DNA of 64,000 nt, from positions 130,090,754 through 130,154,753 of the forward strand of contig CP136061.1 of assembly GCA_032622095.1 (NCBI GenBank), written 5' to 3'. The translations under genes were made by a program, and so were the position numbers. The notes below the pieces were generated by a model that did no database searches, had not been told where the DNA came from, and saw only the letters and a list, made by a program, of their open reading frames with translations. Shown piece by piece: positions 12,401 through 23,100 of this stretch (within the stretch, counting starts at the first letter, position 1; each line of letters opens with the position of its first letter). The stretch is from Siphonodentalium dalli. Its lineage: Eukaryota > Mollusca > Scaphopoda > Gadilida > Siphonodentaliidae.

Positions 12401-12778
12401 TTATTTCAGGGAAGAGATATGACGCTATATCTTGACGATATATTTCTACATTATCTTCATTAAACAATTATACAATGCCATTAACTGATCAATGTACATT
12501 GACTCATCCCACTTCGCATGAGCAATAAACAGTTACATGAAACGACAGTCATCTCTGAATTCAAATGGTATATCATACAACAGATAAGCAGACCATCACA
12601 CACTCGATAGTTGGGATGGATATCTATAAAATTATTCCTGGAAACGACTAACATAAGCCTGCATGCTTGATGCCGAATCTGATTCATGATGTAACATACT
12701 TATTTCTGTACTTATTATTGGTGTACTATTCATGGAATAAATACTGTTTAAACTAAGATTTTATAGTTGTGTAAACTA

Positions 12779-13542
12779 TAGGGGTGCCACGATTAATCGT
12801 ATAATCGATGAACCATTGATAAAGCCGATAATCGATTACCATTTCCGTCGTCGATTAATCTCTGTTATTTATTTCGGACATTGGAAAGTGCCGTGTATTA
12901 TTGAATACTGTGTTTGTTTTACACAGTTTAATCTACAACCGAAGGTTTAACAACCTTTGATCGTGCATCAGAGAGATTCCGACAACACTGATGAGTATAC
13001 TTAGATGTTACTAGTACAGGCTATCACTTATCGTGTGGTGACTGCTGAATGAAACTCACTATTATCAATTACGTAACTTGTTCTGAGTCCTGACATTTCT
13101 GGGTGGGGGGCCACCTTTGTGATTGTTATCAACACTCTGGAAGTTTGCTGAAACTTATAGTTTCCGTAACATTAAATTCCTTTTTTTTTAGGAACCGCCG
13201 GCGGTCCGTCATGCATACCTACTTTTATATTATTTGTATGTTTGGCTATTCATATAACACTGAAATTAAGGGCTACATTCGTTCTAATGAACTCACAATT
13301 ATTATAACCATGACATCGCCGAGAAATGTGCTGGTATTGAATACATTGTGCTCATTAGTCATAACCGGTGGTTATGGTGCACATTATTAACGTAAAACTT
13401 ACATCAGCCGGGTTTTTTAACCAACACCCTGCCAAATAGGCCATATTACGGAATACTTCCACTGTTATTGATATTTGGTACGATTAATCGATTATTGACG
13501 ACCGATTATCGATTATCAAAATCAATAATCGTGGCACCTCTA
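12779..13542. mobile_element. Non-autonomous hAT element, exact 8-bp TSD
   Basis: A 764-bp element with terminal inverted repeats TAGGGGTGCCACGATTAA at the left and the complement of TAGAGGTGCCACGATTAT at the right. It is flanked by a perfect 8-bp direct repeat GTAAACTA (12771-12778 and 13543-13550). Eight-base duplications and a TAGRGGTG-type end are typical of hAT. No transposase remains; the 95-codon plus-strand ORF inside it has no recognisable domain. Confidence 0.92.
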
Positions 13543-13758
13543 GTAAACTACAGTCTTCAGAGTGTGCAATAAACATAAGAGCAGTTCTAACAGAGTGATC
13601 CAATTTAGTAATTGTACTTGTTTCCCAAGCCACGAGGAACTACTCTTTGTACCAGCATGTCGCAAAAGACTTGTGCGATAACATTAACAAGTTAACACAC
13701 CTGTGTTCATGTTGTATCTATCTAATAATTAATTCATTAACATTATTTCAACACTTAC

Positions 13759-13806
13759 TTTTTTTTATATCTTCAACCCTCTGTAAATACTTTGATACAC
13801 TAGCAC
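13759..13806 (-). CDS. CEP41: CEP41 coding exon 3
   Basis: 48 nt, entered in phase 1. The acceptor is TACTTTTAG and the donor GTAAGT follows a run of eight A. It encodes ASVSKYLQRVEDIKK after the split glycine, aligning to the vertebrate CEP41 segment after DTG. Confidence 0.82.
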
Positions 13807-16800
13807 CTAAAAGTATAAAGAATTAGCTATATAATGCTATATTGGCAGGTAGATTTATAAAATATGAAAAACTGCCTCCTCAAAAAGTTTGCCATAATCT
13901 CCCCCAATCGCCATGAATGTGGACAAGACAAGTCTGCAAATAGTGTCTCTCATTTGCAGAATTTTTCCAGAGTGTGAATTTAGTAATGCTATCCAACAGG
14001 CGGTCAAATCAGGACTGAAGTCAATCACATTTGCACCCTTTATTATAATAATTTCAAACCCAGATTTGCAATAAAGTAAGAAATAAATAAATAAAAATAA
14101 AATAACATTAAAATTACTCATTAAGACATGGACATTTCATCTGTATAATTTAAACTAACATTGGTCTCTAAATGAGCACAAGCATCAACATATAACAATA
14201 TTGGTGATTACATGCAATAATCATGAATTGCTATATAAAATGATGACTTGTTAGATGGTGATTTATTTTGATGGGGGAATATTAAAGGCATTGGTGCATC
14301 TGTGTTCTAAACATTTGCCATGAAGAGTTCTATCATATGAATAGGGATACGTACAATATAAAATTATATTTATATATTTACTGTATACAGTAAGCATGGA
14401 TGGCCCACAAGCCTTGAAATAGTGTGTCTGTCATTTGCAGAATGAGGTTCCCAGAGGGTGAATTTAGTGATGCTACCCCGCATAGCGGGCTAGCATTACC
14501 AAATTCACCCTCTGGGAACCTCATTCTGCTGAGGTGTAAGCAGAATGAGGTCCCCAGAGGGTGAATTTGGTGATGCTAGCCCGCTATGCGGGGTAGCATC
14601 ACTAAATTCACCCTCTGGGGACCTCATTCTGCAAATGACAGACACACTATTTCAAGGCTTGATGGTCCATGAATTTTTTGACACAAAAACTTAGGACTGG
14701 GCTTACCTTCGAGGACCCCCACATGCAAAATCTCAGTCTGCATTCATTGTGCTAATCATACAACTGGTCTCATAAAGAATCAACTTTCAAAAAAAAATTT
14801 GGTGACAACAGGAAGACGACCTGATTGGTCATGTCGTCACCGTATGGCATCTCTTTGTGTAATCTTTTTTGTATTTGTATTTGATATTCTGATTTGCTAT
14901 AAGATAAGATATTCTGATTCAAATGTCTTGTTTTATATGAATCATGATGCATAATTATTATATTATTTAATGAAAATAATTTGTTTTGTGTTTGATTATG
15001 TCCGATAAATATTTAAAATAAGACACAAAGATCATCTTATTAATATGTTGTAATACAAATTTTTGTGAAACACAACAGGGCAGGTAGTATTAATGAGTTT
15101 GCATTGGAAATTAGCTTTTGAGTTATGCTCTATTTCTTTGATGTGTATGTAGATACCGGTTTGTGCATGAAATTTGTCATCTTGATTCAAAGTTAACCTG
15201 ACAACAATGTATACTCGCCCTCTAAGTTCCAATGGAGTGGACTTACCTTCGAGGATCATCCCATGATCATCCCATGTTTTTAAAGCAAAAACATAGACTG
15301 GGCTTATCCTCAGGGATGGGCTTACTGAGAGGTTTCTTACTTACAGTACTTATTTATGGCAGGTCATAAATATGCTTGAGCAAGGTTTTTAGGGACATGA
15401 ACTATTTTGTTTATCTGGCCTAAATGTACACTAAATGTACTCAACAGCAAGTATTCAGCTAACCATTTCTTTACTAAATACTTATTGACAAGTATTTCCC
15501 TTAGGAAATGTTCAGATAATCAGTTCCTCAAAAGACTATAGGCTGTTTATTGAAATTATTATCTAAACATTTCCCACCAATGACCAACAGTGATCCTTCT
15601 GCATTTGCATTATCTTAATTTTCGTCTGTCTATCATCTGCTTATATTTCCTGAACATCACTTGAGATGAAAAATAAACCATTTCAATGTATACTTTTATA
15701 ACTGATGGGAGAATCCATATAGCAAAGAAAGGGTTAAAGGCCCACTTAATTTCCGAATGCCCAGATAACATTATACACAACATATTCCATATTATATACC
15801 TTTTGGAAGAGGAACCAAAAATATATATATTCCACCAGAATACAGAACAGCTGTAGCCTAGGAGTGTCCACTAAGTGACAGAGATTCTTAGATTAATTCC
15901 AAGACTCCCCCCCTTGTCAACCCACAATGCATCAGTATTCAAACTAAGAGATAGAGTTATTCCCCTTCCAGAGTTTACAGTACAGTCTGGATCAAAATTA
16001 AGCACCAAGAGACCTTGGTACCTTGACAAAAACAACATGTCCCCAGTTTATTCAACTGGATAAGTTGCTAATACAATGTTTTGGAGCTTCCTCTTTCAAA
16101 TGGTATATAATATGGAATATGTTGTATATAATGTGATGTGGTGATTCGAAAATTAAGTGGGCCTTTAAAAACAGTTAAAATGGGACAAAAAGAAAGCAAT
16201 ACAAGCATTTTCTACACATGTGGCATCTATTAGGTTACACTGGTGTAAATAAGGTTCCGAGTGACATCTAGCGGATGCGGGAGGAATATATAGGAGAGAA
16301 TAAAATAGACACTGGGCCCTGATTGGTCAATAGCCTTGTGTGCTTTTCACATAAAAAAATCATCACACCTCTTCCCTATGATTTCCCATAGGTAAAATAA
16401 CCATTGGCACAGGAATTAACCCTTTGTAGTGAAGTTTGAATTTTTTGGTGTGGTCTAAAATATGACTGTATTTTTTTATGCGGTTCTGACACTAGTTACG
16501 AAAACATAAGATTTAAAGGCGAATTCCCTGCTAGACAGACATGATTTTTTTGTGTAAAAAGTTTCCCAAAATGTCAATTTTTCAGATTTAAAGAAAATTT
16601 TGGACCCAACATTTATATTGCCAACACTATACGCTAAAACGTTAGCACTGAGGCCAATGGAAAACATTTACACCAGTGTAACCATTAACTGTTCTGCTGC
16701 ATATTTGTCTAATGATGTAAAATTATGACAGATGTAAGAGGAAGAACTCTATTAGTTTCTGATTTAAAAATAATTGAGTTTCTACAACATTGAGGTTGCA

Positions 16801-19800
16801 CTGCTGGTGCTGGCATACCAGCCATGGTGCAAATTCAAACACGGGTACATGTAGGAACCCAAATGCTCAGCAGAAGAGTCGGATGGACACAAATCAAGAA
16901 AAATTGACAAACTAAGGGCCATAACTCAAGGCAAAAAAATTGGGATAAACAGGGATAAACATGATTTTTGCGCTATTAAATTTGAGAAACTGTGGCAAGC
17001 AACTTGAAAACAAAAAATTATTAAAGACATATTATGGACTTGTTCGGGTGTGTGAAATTGATGTCAGTACTCAGGCACTATGTCAACATGGGGAGTGTAG
17101 CATTCTAACATCGCCAACAATTTCAAATAAATCGACCAAACCACTCCATAGAAAGCATCATCTGAACTGTGCTCAATTGTAAATATTTACATCTCGATTT
17201 GGGACACAACTATCGGCGACAAACTAACACAAATTATTTCGCCATCGAGAGTTATTGTATTTAATTAATATATAAGAATGACGGCGTGTGTTGTCAATTT
17301 GGATTAACATTCATAAAAAATAACTACTTTAAGCAAGATTATTCTCAATTTCTATCTGATCACCCTACCGGGGTGTTTCACATCACTTTAAAATTGGTTC
17401 ATATCTGTTGGATTTATCAAGCCGGACGGACCAAAATCACAAACAATTGATGAACTAAGGTCCATAACTTAGGCAAGAGATCGGTACAAACCTGGTTTGC
17501 TCACTAATTTAAAATACTGTGGTAAGCAACTTGTAGACCAAAATTTGTTGAAATAAATTTTTCTGGATTTCAGATTAGCATCTGTAATAGTTTTGAGTCA
17601 GAGACAAGACTACAATTTAAGATAGCTATTTATCAAATTGTCGGCTAATAATTTTCAAAATTGTTCATTTCCTCGCCAAGAGTTTGGTGATATCTTGACC
17701 AATCGATCGCCTCCTGAAAAAGATGTTTCACCAAGTAATTCAACCGTGCTTCAAAAAAGTTATCTCATGGGCCTACCTGAGTCTGTTCAAATTTCAATAA
17801 AAGGCCACAGGCCCCACATCCTGCGAAATGAGGTGGCTTTTTGGGACGTTGGGTTCTTTTAAGTACAAAGAACTCAAATTCTGGCAAAAATTTGCCTCCA
17901 ACTTGATGATGTTGATGACCTACATGTTCTCAAGGGTGAATGATGACGACGTTTTTAATGCTTGTCAATCGCAACTAGGGATTCACGGTTTTTAGTCATA
18001 TCGTGATATAATTTTTGTATACAGTGTAGTCCGTTTAGAAAAAGATGGATAGTCGGTATATCATGGGTGACGATTTTCCAATTATTTTTCTAATTTAAAT
18101 ATATATATATCTACCTAGGTATTGTTGAAATGTCTAACTGTATACAAGGATACAATGAGACAGATGTTTTGTATCAGATGCTACCAGCATTATTTTCTTG
18201 TACTACTGCATAGGGTTGCATAAGTAATTGAATAGTGTCAATGCCTTTCTTCATTGGATTGTGCTCAAAGTTGGAGTAGGTAATAAAACAGTTTCATTGC
18301 GTGTACATCAATGTCATAATCACATATCCTCATAACCCATTCACTCGCAATCAGAGCTCATTGAAATTTGTTTTACAAGGGCTAATGTTTATACACGTGT
18401 CGAAACCGGTCACAATTGTGGGTTTTCTGACAAACAGTGTGAGAAACGTATTTACGTCGATGGCGATATAATCATAACGATGTATATAGTACGGTACTAG
18501 CAGATTAGCCCGCCATTGGCGGCATTTGTCAGAAACATGACTATATGAGCGTATATGAGCAAGGACACGGGCGCATGCAAAATTGGACCCGATTTGCAGA
18601 TTAGCCCGCCACTGGCGAGATTCAACCCATGGATTTGGTCGATCCATTATTTTTTGTTTTTCAAGGTAACCCCGTACAGGCACGCCGACAGCATGCTGAT
18701 GCCCGAAATATCATTTGCGGGTACCCGTTTGAAGGTGAATGTCACGTCCTGAGTTGACCATACATAACAAATTTCACGTTGCTGCTGATGCCCGAAATAT
18801 CGCCGAAGGTCGTTTGCGGATACCCGTTTCAAGTATTCCCCGTCCTGTGTTGAGCGCAGCGATTGAGCTAACAAAGCAATCTCGACTCCACATCCCCACC
18901 TGGATAATTACTGACCACTTGACACGTCGCAGAATGCGGAGAACAGATAATTTCCGGAAAGCTTGCAAACAGCCGTATGCGAAAACACAAGGCAATAAAT
19001 AGCGTTATTCGGTTAACAAAACCTAATATGGAAAATTAGCTCGCAAACAGCCGTAGGCGAACCCCAAGGCAATAAAGAGCGTTATTCGGTTAACAAAACC
19101 AAATATGGAAAATTAAGGAGCGTTATTGCGTTAACCACTCCCTGCCAAGGACAGTGACAGGGGGGAAGGCAGAATGGGTGCTCGGACCTTCTGAAAAGCG
19201 GTGCGATGACACTGTCCGTGGATTTTTACCCTTAGATAGGAAGTTTGGGCTCAATTCGGTCCAGCCGTTTTCGAGTCTATAAAACATATACATATCTATA
19301 TATATAAAACCCGTCGTATGTGTGTGTGTGTGTATAATTCGGTCACGCTTTTGGCGCGTTTATAACTTTTCAACCATGCGTCCAATGTGGCCCAAATTTG
19401 TACCACGACCTATAGTGTGTCATAAAAGGTGACTCACCAAATTTCACGCCGATTGGTCAAAGCAAACCTGAGATATAACATGGTCCCCAAATGCAGCATT
19501 TGCACTCAAGTAGACACTATTTCTTATGACGATTGTCGAAATGACGTCATTGACGTCGAACGCAAACCAACACTTGCTTTACTATTGTAGGCGAAACTTC
19601 CATGCGCTCTACCAAAGCGTTGTTGGAAATATGCGCTAATTTAATGTGTCAGTTCAGGTTCAGTGTGAATTTAGGTAACGAATGTTGATTTTGTCGCGGA
19701 AGTGCATGTATAGTGGGGTGTAGAGTCAAGACTCGAACGTTCTACCATCGTTGGGAATGGGTTGATATAGTGGTGTGCAGAGTTAAGACTCGAACGTTCG

Positions 19801-22631
19801 TCGTTGGGAATGGGTGCTAATATGGTATTTTAATTTGCCAGTTGGGTTTGAACATAAGTAAAGAATGCTGTCTTTGATACGAAAGTTGTGCATTGAGGGT
19901 GGAATCGAAGGAGTACCGGTATACTCGGAAGATGGAGAATGGACACAGTCTGACCTACCGCCAGTGGGTACCGCGAACTCGGTAAATTCGGCGGAACTCA
20001 GTTAGAAAAATCACATTCCCGAGCCGGGACTAATAATACAGGGTAAACACTACTGCCGACGCTAATTAATGCTCTTTTAATCTTTCGGTTGAGTGCAAAT
20101 CTGATACAAAAAATGTTTAAAAGATCAAAATGTGCGCAAAGCGCACAAAGTTAAAGATCATATAATGTGCGTGAAGCTCACAGGGGGCTATAGGCCCCTC
20201 CCCCGCAAAATAAAGGTTCCGAATTGAGCCTGTTTCAGTTAGTATAGATAAAGTAAAATATCTTGATTGTTGCGTTCCATATGTGCATGAATATACGTGG
20301 GTTGGGGAGATTGGGGTGGGGGTAAAAATACAGTTTTATTGAAATAAAGTATTCATACAAATGGGCCGCGCAGTGCACGGCGTGTGATCATTAGGATGCA
20401 TGCTGAATACAGGTTCCAAAGGGGGTCCTTTAAAATGTGCTGTAAGTTCCCTATATGTGCGCGAAGCTCACGCAATTTAAGATCATATAATGTGCGCGAA
20501 GCGCAGAAAGGGACTCTATGCCCCTCCCCCGCTAAATAAGGCTCCCGAATTGAGCCTGTTTCAGTATATAGTTAAAGTAAAATATCTTGATTGTTGCTTT
20601 CCATACGTGCATGCATATACATGGGTTGAGGAGATGGGGTGGGGGTAAAAATACAGCTTTATTGAAATAAAGTTTTCATACAAATGGGCCGCACAGTGCA
20701 GGGCGTGTGATCATTAGGCGGCATGCTGAATACAGGTTCCAAAGGGGGTCCGTTCAAAATGTGCCGCAAGCTCCCGAATAAAGGCTCCTGAATTGAGTAT
20801 GTTTCAGTTGGTTTATACATGTAGTAATATTTAAATAATATGCTGATTTTGTTTCGTTCAATATGTGCATGCGCATATGTTGACTGGGTGTGTAGAAATA
20901 CAGTTTTTAGTGAAATATTTATTTAAAGTGTTCCAACGCGCATCCAGTATAACAAAAAAGAGAAGCATGACCTTTCCATGTGTCCATGAATGCGGACACT
21001 AGAAAATAACAAAGAACATTTGTATGTATAGGCTAGGCCTACCCGTCATTTTGTGACGGGCAACCCCCTAGTATATATATATATACGGAAGTCTCAAAAT
21101 ATATATAGTAGATATACTAGTATGGTAGGTAAGTGTCATGAACATCATTTCTCTGATATAATATTAGGGTAAACCTCAGATTGAAGTAATGGTCGTGTGC
21201 ATTCTGATGAAGTGAGACTTCGAAATAGCTGGATGCAGCAATATTCCTAGTCCCGGCGCATGTGCAATCTATTATATATCACAATTGTGCGTGTACATGT
21301 ATATAAGCAGTTCTATGTGTTATAAATATAAACATAGCACCCAGTCAGGGTGAGTGAACACGTGGTCATGTCGGAATTGGTTTGATCTTGTATCAGTCGA
21401 TCACCGTATCGTCAATACTATCATAACATTTCTACTGCATTGTCGGATGTAGAATGTCATACGGTAGATCAAAGCTGCCATGCTTTGAATATGCTAACAT
21501 GGATACAACTTCTGCTGATGTAACATTATGCCGACATACTGGTAGCTTGACAATGATGATTAGATTGTTCCAGTGAGACATCCAAAGTGTCCAGCTTTTC
21601 CGCGAATAACACGTACGTCGCTGTCCCTCGCATGATGACTGAATGTCTAGATCATCCACATGATTATATAATACTCATTATACTGTAACCACAACCAGGC
21701 ATTCAAAATTGCAGGGGACCTGGGTCCACCATGATCGTCTAGCTGTGCTTTATATATACGAGTGATGATAAACTTATAGATCTACCGACATATATTGCAT
21801 GCAGCATTATGATTGTCATGTGTCCAATGAAACTATTATCTAGGTCTATACATGTAATGATGTATATACCTACATTACCCGTATTACTTTCTGGAAAACA
21901 TGGCGATTAGTTGAAATTCTAGCCAATGTCGACTTATTGTTTCAACACAAATATTACCGTGAGGGCTTTAGTTTAATCTTTTGACTACCGTAGCCGGCGT
22001 AGGCGTAGACTAAACTACTATAGTTTAACTTTAAATTATTAAGGCAATTTAACTTTATAACTTTAAGCTCAGCTGATTCAGTGTCCACAGCACTTGTATA
22101 ATCAGACCGAACATGGGAGATGAATTTTTACTGAATGTCGATGTTTGCTGTCACTGCCAGTGTCACTACCACTACCAGTTGACGACTCATGACACGACTC
22201 GGTCACGACACGAGTCAGAAATTTGTGAAACCTGTCCTGATTAGGTCCGAGATCAAACAGTTGACTTGGTCTGTTGTTGCAGGTCATTATTGATGCTTGG
22301 ATCATCAAGAACAGATCAAGTCTGTGTATTCTAACGTTCGAAAAAAGTTTTAAAAAACGGGAATTCATTTAAATGCATGTATTCCAAAATACTCACCGGT
22401 ATCTATGGTCGGTTTGACATTTTTGTACTTCGGATTCTGTGGTACTTTTTTGCTGAGGGGCTACAAGAAAATAAGTACGTTATGATTCTAAATATCATAA
22501 ATTACATTGACATACTAATTTACTATACATCTGGAAAGTTTTTTCGCATCCTATGAAGAAAGAATAAGTATAAATTTGAAAAAAATACTCACGTCTGATT
22601 TTCTTGGACGTGAAGTACTAACCGCCGACAT
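13759..22631 (-). CDS. CEP41: CEP41 (TSGA14) orthologue, first three coding exons
   Basis: CEP41 is a centrosomal/ciliary protein with a C-terminal rhodanese-like domain; in vertebrates it is needed for axonemal tubulin glutamylation and its loss causes Joubert syndrome (known). Only the N-terminus is visible. The exons are 22631-22593, 22460-22397 and 13806-13759 (minus), all with GT-AG borders and compatible phases, giving 50 codons. The match to vertebrate CEP41 rests on the PQNPKY block and the DTGASVSKY block followed by E-D-I-K-K. Vertebrates have PQNPRY, DTG-S-x-x-KY and E-E-I-K-K in the same order and spacing. The next-door MEST gene in divergent orientation supports it. The start at 22631 has a good context (AAGATGTC). 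Intron 1 is 132 bp; intron 2 is 8.6 kb and full of transposons. Exon 3 ends in phase 1; later exons, including the rhodanese domain, were not found below 13759. Confidence 0.83.
14408..14661. mobile_element. Double-hairpin hAT-like foldback element
   Basis: 254 bp with ends CAAGCCTTGAAATAGTGTG and its complement, flanked by ATGGCCCA (14400-14407) and ATGGTCCA (14662-14669), an 8-bp duplication with one mismatch. Inside are two back-to-back palindromes of a module AGAATGAGGTCCCCAGAG...GCTAGCCCGC. Variants of the same inner module occur in 58810-59161, 53331-53730 and 3013-3113, although the outer ends differ. A diverged relative also seems to lie at 13930-14010. Confidence 0.85.
14670..15462. 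other. CEP41 intron sequence without recognised element
   Basis: AT-rich intronic DNA. Two similar phrases 'cttaccttcgagga' at about 14704 and 15242, and a variant near 15303, suggest a small repeated unit. No exon is recognised on either strand. Confidence 0.4.
15463..15733. mobile_element. piggyBac-like MITE, diverged copy
   Basis: Family A copy. The left end is decayed (CTAA then CCATTTCTTTACTAAAT). The right end is CATATAGCAAAGAAAGGG followed by TTAA at 15734-15737. The internal hairpin 'gaaatgttcagataat' and its complement are preserved. It abuts the next element and shares the TTAA with it. Confidence 0.75.
15738..16164. mobile_element. TTAA-flanked MITE, AGGCCC family, copy 1
   Basis: 427 bp flanked by TTAA on both sides (15734-15737, 16165-16168). 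Terminal repeats are AGGCCCACTTAATTTYCGAA, with about one mismatch over 21 bases. A second copy of 424 bp lies at 59263-59686. TTAA duplication suggests piggyBac- or Kolobok-type mobilisation (inference). Confidence 0.87.
16233..16683. mobile_element. MITE with ATTA duplication
   Basis: Terminal repeats GGTTACACTGGTGTAAA and complement bound about 451 bp. The flanks are ATTA on both sides (16229-16232 and 16684-16687). The minus-strand 63-codon ORF inside it has no recognisable homology. Superfamily not assigned. Confidence 0.75.
17024..17396. repeat. 380-bp TTAAAG repeat, copy 2
   Basis: Starts TTAAAGACATATTATGG and ends TTTCACATCACTTTAA. The same layout occurs at 30804-31182. The short TTAAAG/CTTTAA ends could be TTAA-target termini. 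Noncoding. Confidence 0.75.
17400..18350. other. Intronic DNA without recognised gene
   Basis: Within CEP41 intron 2. A 74-codon plus-strand ORF at 17638-17862 has no start context or homology I can name; its surrounding phrasing looks like a dispersed noncoding repeat. Nothing else is seen. Confidence 0.4.
18350..19294. repeat. Older repeat, 5' part, interrupted by Helitron
   Basis: Contains local tandem duplications, 'gatgcccgaaatatc' twice and 'cgttattcggttaacaaaac' twice. It shares 'aataaagagcgtta', 'ataggaagttt...tcgg' and 'ttcgagtctataaa' motifs with 43105-43890. The tail 'gaagtctcaaaatatatat' reappears at 21084-21105 after the Helitron, matching 'ggtcttcaaaatatatat' at 43863. It is an unclassified element, possibly the 3' region of a LINE or Penelope-like element. 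Confidence 0.65.
19295..21071 (+). mobile_element. Non-autonomous Helitron
   Basis: Starts TCTATATATATAAAACCC directly after an A (19294) and ends CTAG before a T (21072), as expected for rolling-circle Helitrons inserting between A and T. A 3' hairpin CCCGTCA-TTTTG-TGACGGG (21042-21060) stands 7 bases before CTAG, and a related CCCGTC lies near the 5' end. The 1777-bp body carries about three tandem copies of a roughly 300-bp unit with 'gtgcgcgaagcgcac' and 'gaattgagcctgtttcag'. No Rep/helicase coding is present. Confidence 0.85.
21112..22396. other. CEP41 intron 2, proximal part
   Basis: Apparently unique intronic DNA. Minus-strand ORFs at 21432-21659 and 22102-22368 have no conserved motif and do not continue the CEP41 frame. 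Confidence 0.45.
22397..22460 (-). CDS. CEP41: CEP41 coding exon 2
   Basis: 64 nt, acceptor TTTCTTGTAG, donor GTGAGT. Entered in phase 0 and left in phase 1. Encodes PLSKKVPQNPKYKNVKPTID, then T and the first base of a glycine codon, giving the conserved DTG across the intron. Confidence 0.85.
22593..22631 (-). CDS. CEP41: CEP41 coding exon 1
   Basis: ATG at 22631-22629 in context AAGATGTC; 13 codons (MSAVSTSRPRKSD) then donor GTGAGT. The N-terminus is Ser/Arg-rich and not expected to be conserved. The open frame extends upstream without a better-supported Met. Confidence 0.75.
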
Positions 22632-22830
22632 CTTGTTTGACTTCCGTCGCCCAAAGTGACGCCAAATGCGCATGCTCAAGTCGTTGGAATTTCCAGATTT
22701 TTGGTGGGAACTATGGGATTTGTTGATACACGTGCTTTCGTCGTCCGAGCAAAGTTCAGTAGGCCTAAATATAAACTTGAAAACATTCGACTCAAATGGC
22801 AATGGCAACACCCATTTAGCTAACCATCAC
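22632..22830 (-). promoter_or_regulatory. Putative CEP41 promoter region
   Basis: The 200 bp upstream of the CEP41 start is less AT-rich than its surroundings. It holds TGCGCATGCT (22667-22676), a near-consensus NRF1 palindrome about 36 bp before the ATG. It also holds one RFX X-box half-site GGCAAC (22804-22809). Both factors are common at ciliary gene promoters (known). No TATA box is evident. Function is inferred only. Confidence 0.35.
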
Positions 22831-23100
22831 GGCTCAGTAACTTGTCTGAAACGCCACACTCACATTATTATAAAAACAAAAACGACTTTATTACTTAGTT
22901 AATAAGGATTAGCTTGCTAATTTAATATTACTAGTACTAGACTAGAGAAAGGTAAGACTTTTTTATGATATTGGCATTATGGTAGACCAAATTCACAATT
23001 ATCTGTGTTTAATTACTAATTGCATTGAATTCAAATTGCACTATTGCACTGATCGAATCACAATCAATTGTGCTGATCGAGCTGAGGCAATTTTCAATTC
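22831..23100. repeat. Remnant of palindrome-array element
   Basis: Contains 'gaccaaattcaca', followed by several 'aattgcac' and 'aattgtgctgatcgagc' words resembling degraded CTTAAG-palindrome units. The LINE at 23101-26880 appears inserted into it, since similar units resume at about 26930-27100. Confidence 0.5.

Noticed and set aside
13855-14121. 88-codon minus-strand ORF below the double-hairpin element
   Set aside because: It overlaps a diverged copy of the foldback module and has no start context or homology.
17638-17862. 74-codon plus-strand ORF
   Set aside because: No domain or exon borders; the surrounding sequence reads like a dispersed noncoding repeat.
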